From: Verrucomicrobiota bacterium
GTDB taxonomy: Bacteria; Verrucomicrobiota; Lentisphaeria; JABSQK01; JAJFLO01
DNA length: 64,000 bases
NCBI GenBank assembly: GCA_021772635.1
Contig: JAJFLP010000122.1
Coordinates: forward strand, 1-64,000
Direction: 5' to 3'
This document shows positions 47,822-57,201 of this stretch, piece by piece. The stretch's first letter is position 1; each line of letters opens with the position of its first letter. Position numbers and translations under genes: made by a program. The notes beneath the pieces are model-generated. The model saw only the letters and a program-made list of their open reading frames with translations. It was not told where the DNA came from and did no database searches.

Positions 47822-48922
47822 TTACTTTTTCAGCGCGTTATGAAACGAAATTATCCCCTTCGCAATACTTACGGCCAGTGCATGCTGGTATACCTGCGAT
47901 TCGAGCTTACGCTCTTCGGCGGCGTTCGATAGAAATCCGGACTCAATCAATACCGCCGGACAACTCGCTTCCCGCAACACCTGCCATCTGTGGTACTTTA
48001 GCCCGCGATCACGAGCACCTGTGGTAGATAACATTTGCTGATGAATTTCGTAACCCAGTCGTGAGTTTAGACGATCAAACTCGTTGCCGCGCACGGATTT
48101 TCTTTGTACTTTCGACTGTGTCGTCGACGAAGCGCCGCGCGGGGTAACAATAAAAGTTTCTATACCCGAGACATTCTTATTATGCGTCGCATTGCAATGG
48201 ATGCTGACGAATAGGTCGCCACCCCACTTCTGGGTAGCGACACCACGTCCCCTTAAGGAAATGTACTCGTCGGTCGTCCTCGTCAGAGCCACGACGTAAC
48301 CGTACGGTTCAAGTATATTTTTTAGATCTTTCGAGATCCGTAGATTTACGTTCTTTTCCAATACCCGACTGCCGACGGCGCCATTATCTTTGCCACCGTG
48401 ACCGGGATCAATTATAATGCGCCGTAGCGGATGTTTCGGGAGTCCCGTGTCTCGTAGAATTGGATCGATTAAAGAAACGAAATCCATCTGCGAAATAAAC
48501 GCCGAAGTCCGGTCGAACCGTGGTTCGAAATTAAGGTAGACAATTGCGGTGCCGATCTTTGCTTTACGCTTTCCGTTGGTTAAAACGATTCGACGCTGCT
48601 CCGATGACAACTCGACAGAATTGTAATACTTCGACATATCGAATCGGAAGTATTCAGCGATATCCGCTATGTAAAGATGTGGTTTTCCGCCGATAATGCG
48701 GGAGCGAATTGTGAATTCGCTATGCGCAGCGGGTGTAAGAACAACGGAACAGACTAAGGCCGCTAAACAATGCTTCCACGGCCTTACGGGCTGGCGACGA
48801 TGGGGGGAAACCCGGCATGCTACGGTTCCGGTATGGGAAACCGATTCGGTTTCATAGATACGAAGAGGATTTGTGACGGAGGTCTGCTTCAAACCAGAGA
48901 TATCGTTTCTTCCTACGGACAA
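47822..48922 (-). CDS. N-acetylmuramoyl-L-alanine amidase (Amidase_3)
   Basis: A periplasmic Zn amidase cleaving the stem peptide from muramic acid, used in cell separation. A basic N-terminus and a hydrophobic core (HCLAALVCSVVLTPAAHS) form the signal peptide; the exact start within the polar lead is uncertain. The catalytic domain (about 165-360) shows zinc ligands in IIIDPGHGGKDNGA, glutamate in VLEKNVNL, histidine in VSIHCNA and the catalytic glutamate in AVLIESGFLSN. The preceding 100 residues resemble an AMIN-like or copper-amine-oxidase-type N-domain. It lies 111 bp upstream of the spermidine-synthase-like gene. Confidence 0.93.
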   Translation of the reverse strand: MSVGRNDISGLKQTSVTNPLRIYETESVSHTGTVACRVSPHRRQPVRPWKHCLAALVCSVVLTPAAHSEFTIRSRIIGGKPHLYIADIAEYFRFDMSKYYNSVELSSEQRRIVLTNGKRKAKIGTAIVYLNFEPRFDRTSAFISQMDFVSLIDPILRDTGLPKHPLRRIIIDPGHGGKDNGAVGSRVLEKNVNLRISKDLKNILEPYGYVVALTRTTDEYISLRGRGVATQKWGGDLFVSIHCNATHNKNVSGIETFIVTPRGASSTTQSKVQRKSVRGNEFDRLNSRLGYEIHQQMLSTTGARDRGLKYHRWQVLREASCPAVLIESGFLSNAAEERKLESQVYQHALAVSIAKGIISFHNALKK

Positions 48923-48948
48923 GATAACACTCGTTTGTGGGTCAATTA

Positions 48949-49313
48949 GCCTGCAAGCAGTCCGATTTCTGGACGGCTACGAATTTGCCACCCGACAGAT
49001 TCCGAACGGCCGTCCTTCATGCTGGACAGCACAACGATGGCGTGATAGGTGATGGCTGGTTAAAAAAATCGAAGGTGATAAGTATAAGGTTATACCGCCG
49101 GCGATCTCATTCTGTATCGGGATTTATTAACAAGCGGTACAATTTTCGGTCCGTATGGTATGGACTCCGCTCGTGCGGTCCGCACAAGCGGACTCTGAGA
49201 ATACGGAGAGACGACTTCAAAATGATTGAGTAAGAGACTCCGAACGGTATTTTTTTAACCGGCATAGCCACCTTGGGCGACGCCTGGTCGAAAACTCCGC
49301 GATTGTTGATATA
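48949..49313 (+). repeat. Two MPR units, the second with an expanded left stem
   Basis: The first unit (about 48949-49088) starts CTGCAAGCAGTCCGATTT. The second starts TATACCGCCGGCGATCTCAT at 49091 and reaches the usual AAGCGGTACAATTTTCGG after about 40 inserted bases. It then has GCGGTCCGC, CTCTGAGAATACGGAG, the core and the CCACCTTGGGCGACGCC module. No gene start is faced. Confidence 0.75.
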
Positions 49314-49352
49314 AATTCAAGCTCGGGATCGGCGGCCGGTGTTCCCGCCGCG

Positions 49353-50051
49353 TTATCCAGATATGTTATCGTCTTTCTGCCTTTTCTTGCAATCCACGAG
49401 ATAATCAACAAGGGCGTCGTGAATTTCAAGCAGATGATCGTTCACAATTCTGAACATCATCAAGTATCTTTCGCTCTTGTCCGCTTTCGATTGAATCTCG
49501 CCCAGAATCTCGTTGGTTTGCCCAAGTGCCCGTTTCGCTAGAATGATGCTCCCGTTCAATTGTTCGAACGTTCCGTCACCGATACTCAGGGAAATGTACG
49601 AGAGCAGTCTTCCGAAATAAAACAAAACTTTCACGCCCCAGAACCGATCTTCAGTGTCCAACGCCGACGCGATGATGTTACACCAACCAAGGGTCAGTTG
49701 TCGGGTCTGTTGGTATACAGGGCTGTTCTCGTAAAAGAGATAACTGTCCGGGTGGTCTGTTTCACCGGAATCGATCGTCTCATTGCTGATATCGGTTTTA
49801 GGCTCCTCTATCTCTTGCGTATCGTTGTATAACTCATCATCCCATTGGAAATCGTCAAATTGGAGCATCCCGTAGTCGCCTAGACGCGTTGCGATCAATT
49901 CTTCGGCGTCGGGCAGGTCCCCGTATCTCTCCATCATCCGGAAAAAGCGTGAAGTAATATGGTCGTTGTACTTTAAAGCGTTTTCCCATTCGTACTCCTG
50001 CCAATTATCGCTGTTCTCCCAATCCGGGCTAAATTTTCTTTCGTCTGTCAT
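49353..50051 (-). CDS. Hypothetical acidic soluble protein
   Basis: A 232-residue protein with no signal or membrane segment. The N-terminal half is very acidic and aromatic (WENSDNWQEYEWENALKYND, FDDFQWDDELYND, EIEEPKTDIS). The C-terminal half is helical (LGWCNIIASALDTEDRFWGVK, then LVDYLVDCKKRQKDD). I do not recognise the family. It lies between eno and the amidase on the same strand, 315 bp from eno. Confidence 0.65.
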   Translation of the reverse strand: MTDERKFSPDWENSDNWQEYEWENALKYNDHITSRFFRMMERYGDLPDAEELIATRLGDYGMLQFDDFQWDDELYNDTQEIEEPKTDISNETIDSGETDHPDSYLFYENSPVYQQTRQLTLGWCNIIASALDTEDRFWGVKVLFYFGRLLSYISLSIGDGTFEQLNGSIILAKRALGQTNEILGEIQSKADKSERYLMMFRIVNDHLLEIHDALVDYLVDCKKRQKDDNISG

Positions 50052-50366
50052 AATCCTCCGAAACCTGTATTTTCTTTAGCCAGCGCGCGACGGCACTGGC
50101 GCAGAAATTGAGTTTTTAGAGCCAATCAGACTCGTTCGAAAAGGAATCCGGGCCTATCCCTTGAGGGTTGCGCTTGGGGTGCAGTTACACTACCATCACG
50201 CGGCCGACTTTTCCATTTTTCTACCTGAAAATTTTGACGTTTTTTCTCACGATATTCTAATTCTGCTTTTTCAGGGGCACTTAAGCAGACGGGTTGGCTG
50301 GACAATCGGTCAGTCCAGCCCCCTGAAATGGGCCGCTCCGGCCAACAGGCCTGCAGTTTCTGAGCC
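50052..50366. other. Gap downstream of eno
   Basis: No gene is supported. GACGGGTTGGCTGGAC and GGTCAGTCCAGCC near 50288-50322 can pair weakly and may end eno transcription; there is no T-run. Confidence 0.35.
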
Positions 50367-51668
<1,302 letters not shown>

Positions 51669-51740
51669 TCATTGGGTAGTGCTTAAACGGAACCCCCTCG
51701 TGAACTCTGCCAGAAGGTATTCAAGCACCCGTTAATTAAA

Positions 51741-51898
51741 TATACCGAACGTCTTCATCCCGCATGCGGAACGAAAAATCGTTCGGAGTTTCTTACGCAA
51801 TCAATTTGAAGTCGTCTCTCCGCATTCTCGGAGTCCGCTCGTGCGGGCCGCACGAGCGGACTCCATAATGGACCGAAAATTGTACCGCGTGCGGTATA
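51741..51898 (-). repeat. MPR copy upstream of eno
   Basis: From TATACCGAACGTCTTCATCC to TACCGCGTGCGGTA. It carries CCGCATGCGG, CTCCGCATTCTCGGAG and GCGGGCCGC hairpins. The terminal stem is perfectly paired. Confidence 0.85.
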
Positions 51899-52443
51899 GT
51901 TGCGTAATTCGGTTTGAAATCTAATGTAATCTTAAGTGTTGGAGCGCAAGCCGTCCGATTTTGAGACCGCTTAAGATCCGTCACGTAGCAAATTAAAACT
52001 GGACTTCGGAAACGCGACGGGGATCAGTAAGTATACGTAATAAAAGTTGTTTATCGTTTAACGAGATGTATCTTGATCGTTCAAGCGTGCCGACGTGACG
52101 TTCTGAACAAGAAATGGCACGCAAGTGAACGGCGAATAACCTATATGACGCATCACACCTGCCGCGACTGTAAATTCGCGGGAATAATAGCATTGATTGA
52201 TCTATAATCAATAAAACATAACCGCCGATTCATTCTCGTAATTTTTCCGCCGGATCCGCGCGGGGCGTTACGACAAGCAACGCGTTAGTGATCAAAGGCA
52301 TCGTAACCCAGGTTTTTTTCGGCATTCTCGTGCCTGCCTGAGTTGATATTTATCAAGTATGACGGGATACCACTCGGAATCTTTCGCGTGCTTCAAGAAT
52401 ATAGCCGTTCGGTAATCGGACTGCTTGTCGTTTTATCTTAATG
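51899..52443. other. Gene-free stretch between two MPR copies
   Basis: No gene is supported on either strand. A partial MPR-like piece (GCCGTTCGGTAATCGGACTG) lies near 52406. The rest shows nothing recognisable. Confidence 0.5.
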
Positions 52444-52657
52444 TATACGGCCCGCGATCTCTCCGCATAAGCGCGAGTCCCGAACATTCTGAATCGGGAT
52501 TTATTAACAAGCGGTACAATTTTCGGTCCATATGGAGTCCGCTCGTGCGGTCCGCACGAGCGGACTCCGAGAATGCGGAGAGACGACGTCAAATTAATTG
52601 CGTAAGAGACTCCGAGCGATTTTTCGTCCCGCATGCGGGATGAAGACGTTCGTTATA
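52444..52657 (+). repeat. MPR copy abutting ribBA, expanded left stem
   Basis: Starts TATACGGCCCGCGATCTC, reaches AAGCGGTACAATTTTCGG after about 60 inserted bases, then GCGGTCCGC, CTCCGAGAATGCGGAG, the core and CCCGCATGCGGG, ending GACGTTCGTTATAACT. The ribBA start codon is 14 bp beyond. Confidence 0.85.
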
Positions 52658-52671
52658 ACTAGGGTACACAG

Positions 52672-53868
52672 ATGTTCAATACAATCGATGAAGTCGTACA
52701 AAGTTTGAACAATGGTGAAGTGGTCGTTGTCCTGGACGATGAGACGCGGGAGAATGAGGGCGATCTGGTGCTGGCGGCGGAGTTCGCGACTCCCGAGGCA
52801 ATCAATTTCATGGCGACCTACGGGCGCGGACTTATTTGCGTCCCGTTGACGGCTGACCGCGCAGCTGCTCTTCATCTTTCGAAGATGGTCACTACCCGTG
52901 ACAGATATGATACGGCTTTTACTGTATCAGTCGATGCTCGCGAAGGAATAACCACCGGGATTTCTGCAGCTGACCGAGCCAAGACAGCGCAACTGCTCGC
53001 TGATCCGGTGTCGTCACGTTCGGATTTCGATTTACCTGGTCATATATTTCCCCTGATCGCATGTGACGGCGGTGTCGTTAACCGTCCAGGGCACACGGAA
53101 GCAGCCGTAGATTTAGCCCGTATCGCGGGATTGCGTCCTGCGGGGGTGATATGTGAGATCATGAACGATGACGGTAAAATGGCGAGGTACCCGGAATTGG
53201 AAGCGTTTGTGAGGAGGCATAAACTCAAGTGGTGTTCGATTCGAGATATTGTCCGTTATCGTCAACGCACCGAATGCCAGATTGACAAGACCGGGACTGT
53301 GAAGATTCCAACGCAGTATTCGGATCGCGATTTCGATCTTCACTGCTATGTCACGTCCTACGACGATTGCGAACATTTGGCTTTGGTGTACGGTGATGTG
53401 GCCGGCTGTGAGAATGTGGTCGTGCGTGTGCACAGTGAGTGTTTAACCGGCGATGTTTTTCATTCGACCCGCTGTGATTGCGGTGACCAACTGGAGAAGG
53501 CCCTGGAAACAATTGTTGAAGAGGGAACGGGGATTTTGATTTACTTACGCCAAGAGGGACGCGGGATTGGGTTAATCAAGAAGATACAGGCGTACAATCT
53601 ACAGGACCATGACGGGCTTGATACGGTAGAGGCCAATGAACGTCTTGGGTTCCCGCCTGATTTACGGGAGTACAGTGTCGCGGCGCAGATATTAAAGGAT
53701 TTATCGATCGTTAGCATCCGGTTAATTACTAATAACCCAGGGAAGCTTAACGAAATAAAAGAATACGGCGTTGAAATTGTTGATCGTATACCGATTGTTG
53801 TACAGCCGCGACGGCAGAATGAATTTTATTTAAAGACTAAGAAGGATCGACTCGGCCATTTGCTATAG
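52672..53868 (+). CDS. ribBA: Bifunctional 3,4-dihydroxy-2-butanone-4-phosphate synthase / GTP cyclohydrolase II
   Basis: Supplies both precursors of riboflavin. The RibB half (1-200) has the acidic metal loop DDETRENEGDLVLAAE and PGHTEAAVDLAR. The RibA half (about 205-398) has the zinc cysteines in HSECLTGDVFHSTRCDCG, GRGIGLI and the LRLITNNPGK-like IRLITNNPGKL. Both halves look catalytically intact. No FMN riboswitch is visible; the leader consists of an MPR copy, with AGGGTACAC as ribosome site. First gene of ribBA-ribH-nusB-ftsY. Confidence 0.97.
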   Translation: MFNTIDEVVQSLNNGEVVVVLDDETRENEGDLVLAAEFATPEAINFMATYGRGLICVPLTADRAAALHLSKMVTTRDRYDTAFTVSVDAREGITTGISAADRAKTAQLLADPVSSRSDFDLPGHIFPLIACDGGVVNRPGHTEAAVDLARIAGLRPAGVICEIMNDDGKMARYPELEAFVRRHKLKWCSIRDIVRYRQRTECQIDKTGTVKIPTQYSDRDFDLHCYVTSYDDCEHLALVYGDVAGCENVVVRVHSECLTGDVFHSTRCDCGDQLEKALETIVEEGTGILIYLRQEGRGIGLIKKIQAYNLQDHDGLDTVEANERLGFPPDLREYSVAAQILKDLSIVSIRLITNNPGKLNEIKEYGVEIVDRIPIVVQPRRQNEFYLKTKKDRLGHLL

Positions 53869-54012
53869 AATTCGAGTTTAAGGTTGTTTGTTCAAGATTC
53901 AGCCGATATTTCAATACTTCTTCAGCCGTACAACCTTCGTAACTCATTGATATCAGGCCAGCTAAAAGTGCTCGTAACGAAATTGATGCATAGATCAGGT
54001 TAACGACGTAAT

Positions 54013-54060
54013 AAGTCTCGAACGATATTTCGAAAACGCGAAGATGTTCAGTATAATAGC
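54013..54060 (+). repeat. Partial MPR (right half) abutting ribH
   Basis: AATAAGTCTCGAACGATATT, then CGAAAACGCGAAGATGTTC and GTATAAT match the right part of the MPR family. It ends about 4 bp before the ribH ATG, leaving no room for a ribosome site; TATAAT is a possible -10 box of a leaderless transcript. The bases just upstream (53971-54003, GAAATTGATGCATAGATCAGG) match a second repeat also found at 54675. Confidence 0.55.
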
Positions 54061-54063
54061 ACT

Positions 54064-54543
54064 ATGAACTCAGATGAACCGAATACTATTGAAGCGTCGC
54101 TTGAAGCTAATAATCTAAAATTCGGTATCGTCTGTTCGCGTTTCAACGACGGATTCGTAAGGACGCTCCTTAGTGGCGCGATAGATGCAATCGTGCAACA
54201 TGGCGGCCGAAGTGACGATATAGATGTCGTCTGGGTGCCGGGTGCCTATGAGATCCCCTTGTTGGCGAAGAAGTTGGCGTCTTCCGCCAAATATGATGCG
54301 GTTATCGCATTGGGTGTCGTTATTCAAGGAGCAACTCCGCACGCGCACTATATCAACACCCAAGTATCTCACAACCTGGCCGCAATCAGCTTGTCCACCG
54401 GGATCCCGGTGACGTTCGGAATAATAACGGCCGATAACCGTGAACAGGTCATCGAGCGCACGGGCGGAAAAAACGGAAATCGAGGGGTAGGCGCTGCCGA
54501 GGCTGCTATCGAAATGGCGTGTCTACTCAAACAGTTAGCTTGA
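54064..54543 (+). CDS. ribH: 6,7-dimethyl-8-ribityllumazine synthase
   Basis: Condenses the RibA- and RibB-derived precursors to the lumazine that riboflavin synthase uses. Complete at 159 residues, with KFGIVCSRFND, WVPGAYEIPL, GVVIQGATPHAHYI and the catalytic His, then PVTFGIITADNREQ. The family forms 60-subunit or pentameric shells. ribE and ribD are not in the window. The last codons run into an imperfect inverted-repeat unit (54539-54707, ends CTTGATCGATGC and CCTGATCAACGC). Confidence 0.96.
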   Translation: MNSDEPNTIEASLEANNLKFGIVCSRFNDGFVRTLLSGAIDAIVQHGGRSDDIDVVWVPGAYEIPLLAKKLASSAKYDAVIALGVVIQGATPHAHYINTQVSHNLAAISLSTGIPVTFGIITADNREQVIERTGGKNGNRGVGAAEAAIEMACLLKQLA

Positions 54544-54730
54544 TCGATGCATGAGTTTCTGCTATGAGCGCGGCGATCTGGTTCGAAATTATCGCCTTAT
54601 CTCAGTGCTCCACATCTTTCATTATCTCTACGTTTTTGCTAACGCTTTAAGACAGCAATTTCAAATAAGCTATGTGCTCGCGCAACGAAATTCGCGCGTT
54701 GATCAGGCTACGCAACCCATCGGATAAATC

Positions 54731-55204
54731 TTGAGCGCGACATCCTCCAAGAACTCCAAGAAACCATATCCTATCCGGCGGAAATCCCGAGAATGGACCT
54801 TGCGGATACTCTTCCAGCACGACTTTCGCGGGGAGGAATTCAGTGAAGACATATTTAAGGATTTTCACGTCCAGCTTGAAGAATTGGAGGAAACCCCCGG
54901 GCCACGTGAGTTAAGGAAAATACAAGAATTCTCGGAGGCGACAGTCAAAGGGGTTATCGAGAATCTGGATAGCATCGACGATACAATTACTAAGTACGCC
55001 CACCACTGGCGGCTCGACCGCATGACTGCCGTGGATCGAAACGTGATGCGAATCGCGGTATACGAGTTACAATATTTAAACGAAGTTCCACCTGTCGTAA
55101 GTATTAATGAAGCGGTCGAGATCGCGAAGTTGTACGGCACGGAAGATTCGGGAAAATTTGTGAACGGCATTTTGGACAACGTAAATAAAGGGCTGTCCGA
55201 ATAA
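54731..55204 (+). CDS. nusB: Transcription antitermination protein NusB
   Basis: An all-helical protein that with NusE binds boxA of rRNA leaders. The family core is clear: REWTLRILFQHDF, WRLDRMTAVDRNVMRIAVYEL, VVSINEAVEIAKLYGTEDSGKFVNGILD. The start is a TTG at 54731: an in-frame stop at 54725-54727 and the lack of ATG before residue 97 rule out other starts. Length 157 is normal. It sits in the conserved order ribH-nusB-ftsY. Confidence 0.95.
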   Translation: MSATSSKNSKKPYPIRRKSREWTLRILFQHDFRGEEFSEDIFKDFHVQLEELEETPGPRELRKIQEFSEATVKGVIENLDSIDDTITKYAHHWRLDRMTAVDRNVMRIAVYELQYLNEVPPVVSINEAVEIAKLYGTEDSGKFVNGILDNVNKGLSE

Positions 55205-55318
55205 TGTGGTATTGCCTAGATCCTGTCGGGGAATGTTTGCATTGGCCAGCAGCGGGATTAACAAAGGCTGACTTATCACTTGCTCGCATTTGGCAATTCA
55301 TGTCGGACACTACCTAAA

Positions 55319-56239
55319 ATGGAACGACTCATAAATAAGTTCACGGCCGGACTGCAACGAACGAAAACACGGCTTGTCCGCAGTTTTCAGTCTGTCTTCC
55401 GGGATGACGGCACCTGGGGTGAAGATTCCTATGAGCAGCTGGAGGAAGCGCTCATTAGCGCGGATCTGGGCATTTCTATCACACAGCATATAATCAATGA
55501 CATACGAGACCGGTACGAACGCGGCCAAATCCAGACCTCCACCGACATAGTTGCGGCAACGAAGAGCTTGCTTTCGGTATATCTCAATGACGGTGCCCCT
55601 CATACTTTCGATTATAATATTGCCGGCCCAACAGTCATCTTGCTGGTTGGGGTCAATGGAAGCGGTAAAACGACAACTGCCGGAAAGTTAGCGTGTATGT
55701 GGCAGAGAGAAGGAAAATCAGTAGTACTCGCGGCCTGCGATACCTTCAGAGCCGCAGCAGTTGAACAATTAAAAATCTGGGGAGAGCGCAGCGGTTGCCA
55801 AGTCGTTTCTGCTAAACACGGGGCCGATCCGGCTTCGGTAGCATTCGATGCTACCCAGGCCGCTGTCGCTCGAAAAGCGGATATCCTTCTCGTTGACACT
55901 GCTGGTCGGCAACATACGAAGAAAGGATTGATGGATGAACTCGGGAAAATCGCGAAAACGATTGGGAAGGCATTCCCCGGGGCGCCGCATGAGATTTGGC
56001 TGGTCGTCGATGGGTCGACGGGTACGAACGCTCTTCAGCAGGCGCGGACATTCGGGAGGAGTGTGGAGTTAAGTGGGTTATGCCTAACTAAACTGGACGG
56101 TTCGAGTAAAGGGGGAATTGTCGTGGCAATCTATAATGAGCTTAAGCTTCCAATTCATTTCGTGGGATTAGGAGAGGAAGTCTTCGACCTTCAGGCATTT
56201 GATCCACAGTCTTTCGCCGACGCGTTATTTACAGATTGA
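55319..56239 (+). CDS. ftsY: Signal recognition particle receptor FtsY
   Basis: An SRP-receptor GTPase that delivers ribosome-nascent chains to the membrane. Start taken at the ATG 55319 (MERLINKFTAGLQRTKTRL), where homology to the N-domain begins. G1 is GVNGSGKTTTAGKLA, followed by AACDTFRAAAVEQL, DTAGRQHTKKGLMDEL, TKLDGSSKGG and GLGEEVFDLQ. At about 306 residues it lacks the acidic A-domain of E. coli FtsY, as many bacteria do. A 29-bp perfect inverted repeat starts 10 bp after the stop. Confidence 0.96.
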   Translation: MERLINKFTAGLQRTKTRLVRSFQSVFRDDGTWGEDSYEQLEEALISADLGISITQHIINDIRDRYERGQIQTSTDIVAATKSLLSVYLNDGAPHTFDYNIAGPTVILLVGVNGSGKTTTAGKLACMWQREGKSVVLAACDTFRAAAVEQLKIWGERSGCQVVSAKHGADPASVAFDATQAAVARKADILLVDTAGRQHTKKGLMDELGKIAKTIGKAFPGAPHEIWLVVDGSTGTNALQQARTFGRSVELSGLCLTKLDGSSKGGIVVAIYNELKLPIHFVGLGEEVFDLQAFDPQSFADALFTD

Positions 56240-56248
56240 ACCGGGACA

Positions 56249-56308
56249 CTAGACACTTAAATAGCGAAACCGACACATTTGTGTCGGTTTCGCTATTTAA
56301 GTGTCTAG
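56249..56308. terminator. Perfect 29-bp inverted repeat after ftsY
   Basis: CTAGACACTTAAATAGCGAA and on to CGACACA (56249-56277) pairs without mismatch to 56280-56308 across a 2-base loop. There is no T-run, so it would be a bidirectional transcript-end structure or a repeat. Its last four bases, CTAG, are the left flank of the next mobile element. Confidence 0.6.
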
Positions 56309-56482
56309 CCTGATCAATTCATGCGATTCGTCGCGAGAGCGCTTAACTCGCTCATAATAAATCGATTAGAGAAAACTTGACGGCGAAAGTGAATATTCAT
56401 TCACTGAGATGTAAAGTTGAGCTAATCGGCTTATTCGAGCAGAGATTAGGGATTGTAGCAGAATACTGATGAATTAATCAGG
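56309..56482. mobile_element. 174-bp MITE-like element flanked by CTAG, ending in a yfiR stop codon
   Basis: Ends CCTGATCAATTCAT and its inverse (13 of 14 match), with CTAG on both sides (56305-56308 and 56483-56486). Same length and flanks as the element at 38303, but the inner sequence differs. The right CTAG contains the stop codon of the yfiR-like gene. Confidence 0.75.
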
Positions 56483-57052
56483 CTAGTTTCTGGACTCAAC
56501 AATCTCAGCTAGTTTAAGCAACTTAGAACTAATCTTTAGTCCGACATTGTTCGCGGCGTCTTCGTTGATCTGAAATCGTATTTTCCCGTCGCGAAGGATA
56601 AAGTTGATAATCCCCCCGCTTTTACTAAATCCTTTCGATTCCCCCACGGTCAAAGTTGGGATATCCCGAAGTTGTTCCAGGATTGCTTTCGCCTGCCTTC
56701 TCTCGGAGTTGCATACAAATAGGATATGACAGAAATCTGCGTCGGCAATATCCTGTATGTTAGTGATCCGAAACTTCAGCCCTTTGACAGTGACATCCCG
56801 AATCGTCGACTCAAAGATCTTTGCGAATGGGTTTTCTCCGAGTATCCCGATATTGATGTAGCCCAGGGATTCGGGGCCGACCTCATCTGGCCATTCCACG
56901 AATTTTGCGAAATTACATAGGAACCCCGCCTTAACCCTATATTCCAGTTGCCTGCTTTCCAGGGCGCGAGCGCCGTTACCAAAACATAGAACTACGACAC
57001 CCGCCAAGTAGGTATAACGTCGCAAAATCCGGTTGGTGTGTACTGATATCAT
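56483..57052 (-). CDS. Second YfiR-family (DUF4154) periplasmic protein
   Basis: Start chosen at 57052 (MISVHTNRILRRYTYLAGVV), which opens a signal peptide; an earlier in-frame ATG would add 44 residues lacking signal features. About 189 residues, with the family blocks EYRVKAGFLCNFAKFVEWP, INIGILGENPF, DADFCHILFVCNSE, LTVGESKGFSKSGGIINFIL and KIRFQINEDAANNVGLKIS. It follows a TonB receptor on the same strand, repeating the arrangement at 30758-33699, but no kinase or cyclase gene is next to it. Probably a periplasmic regulator whose partner is encoded elsewhere. Confidence 0.9.
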   Translation of the reverse strand: MISVHTNRILRRYTYLAGVVVLCFGNGARALESRQLEYRVKAGFLCNFAKFVEWPDEVGPESLGYINIGILGENPFAKIFESTIRDVTVKGLKFRITNIQDIADADFCHILFVCNSERRQAKAILEQLRDIPTLTVGESKGFSKSGGIINFILRDGKIRFQINEDAANNVGLKISSKLLKLAEIVESRN

Positions 57053-57201
57053 CACTAATACTTCTTTCAGTTCCAAGTTCTGGGGGTATATACGATTCTC
57101 GCCTTTTGCCATCGCGATCATCCTGTGCTCGAGCGACAAAGTATAGTGAAACGCGCAAAGGAGTGCATTAGAGGGGAGTGTCAATCATGGTCAGGTGCTG
57201 T

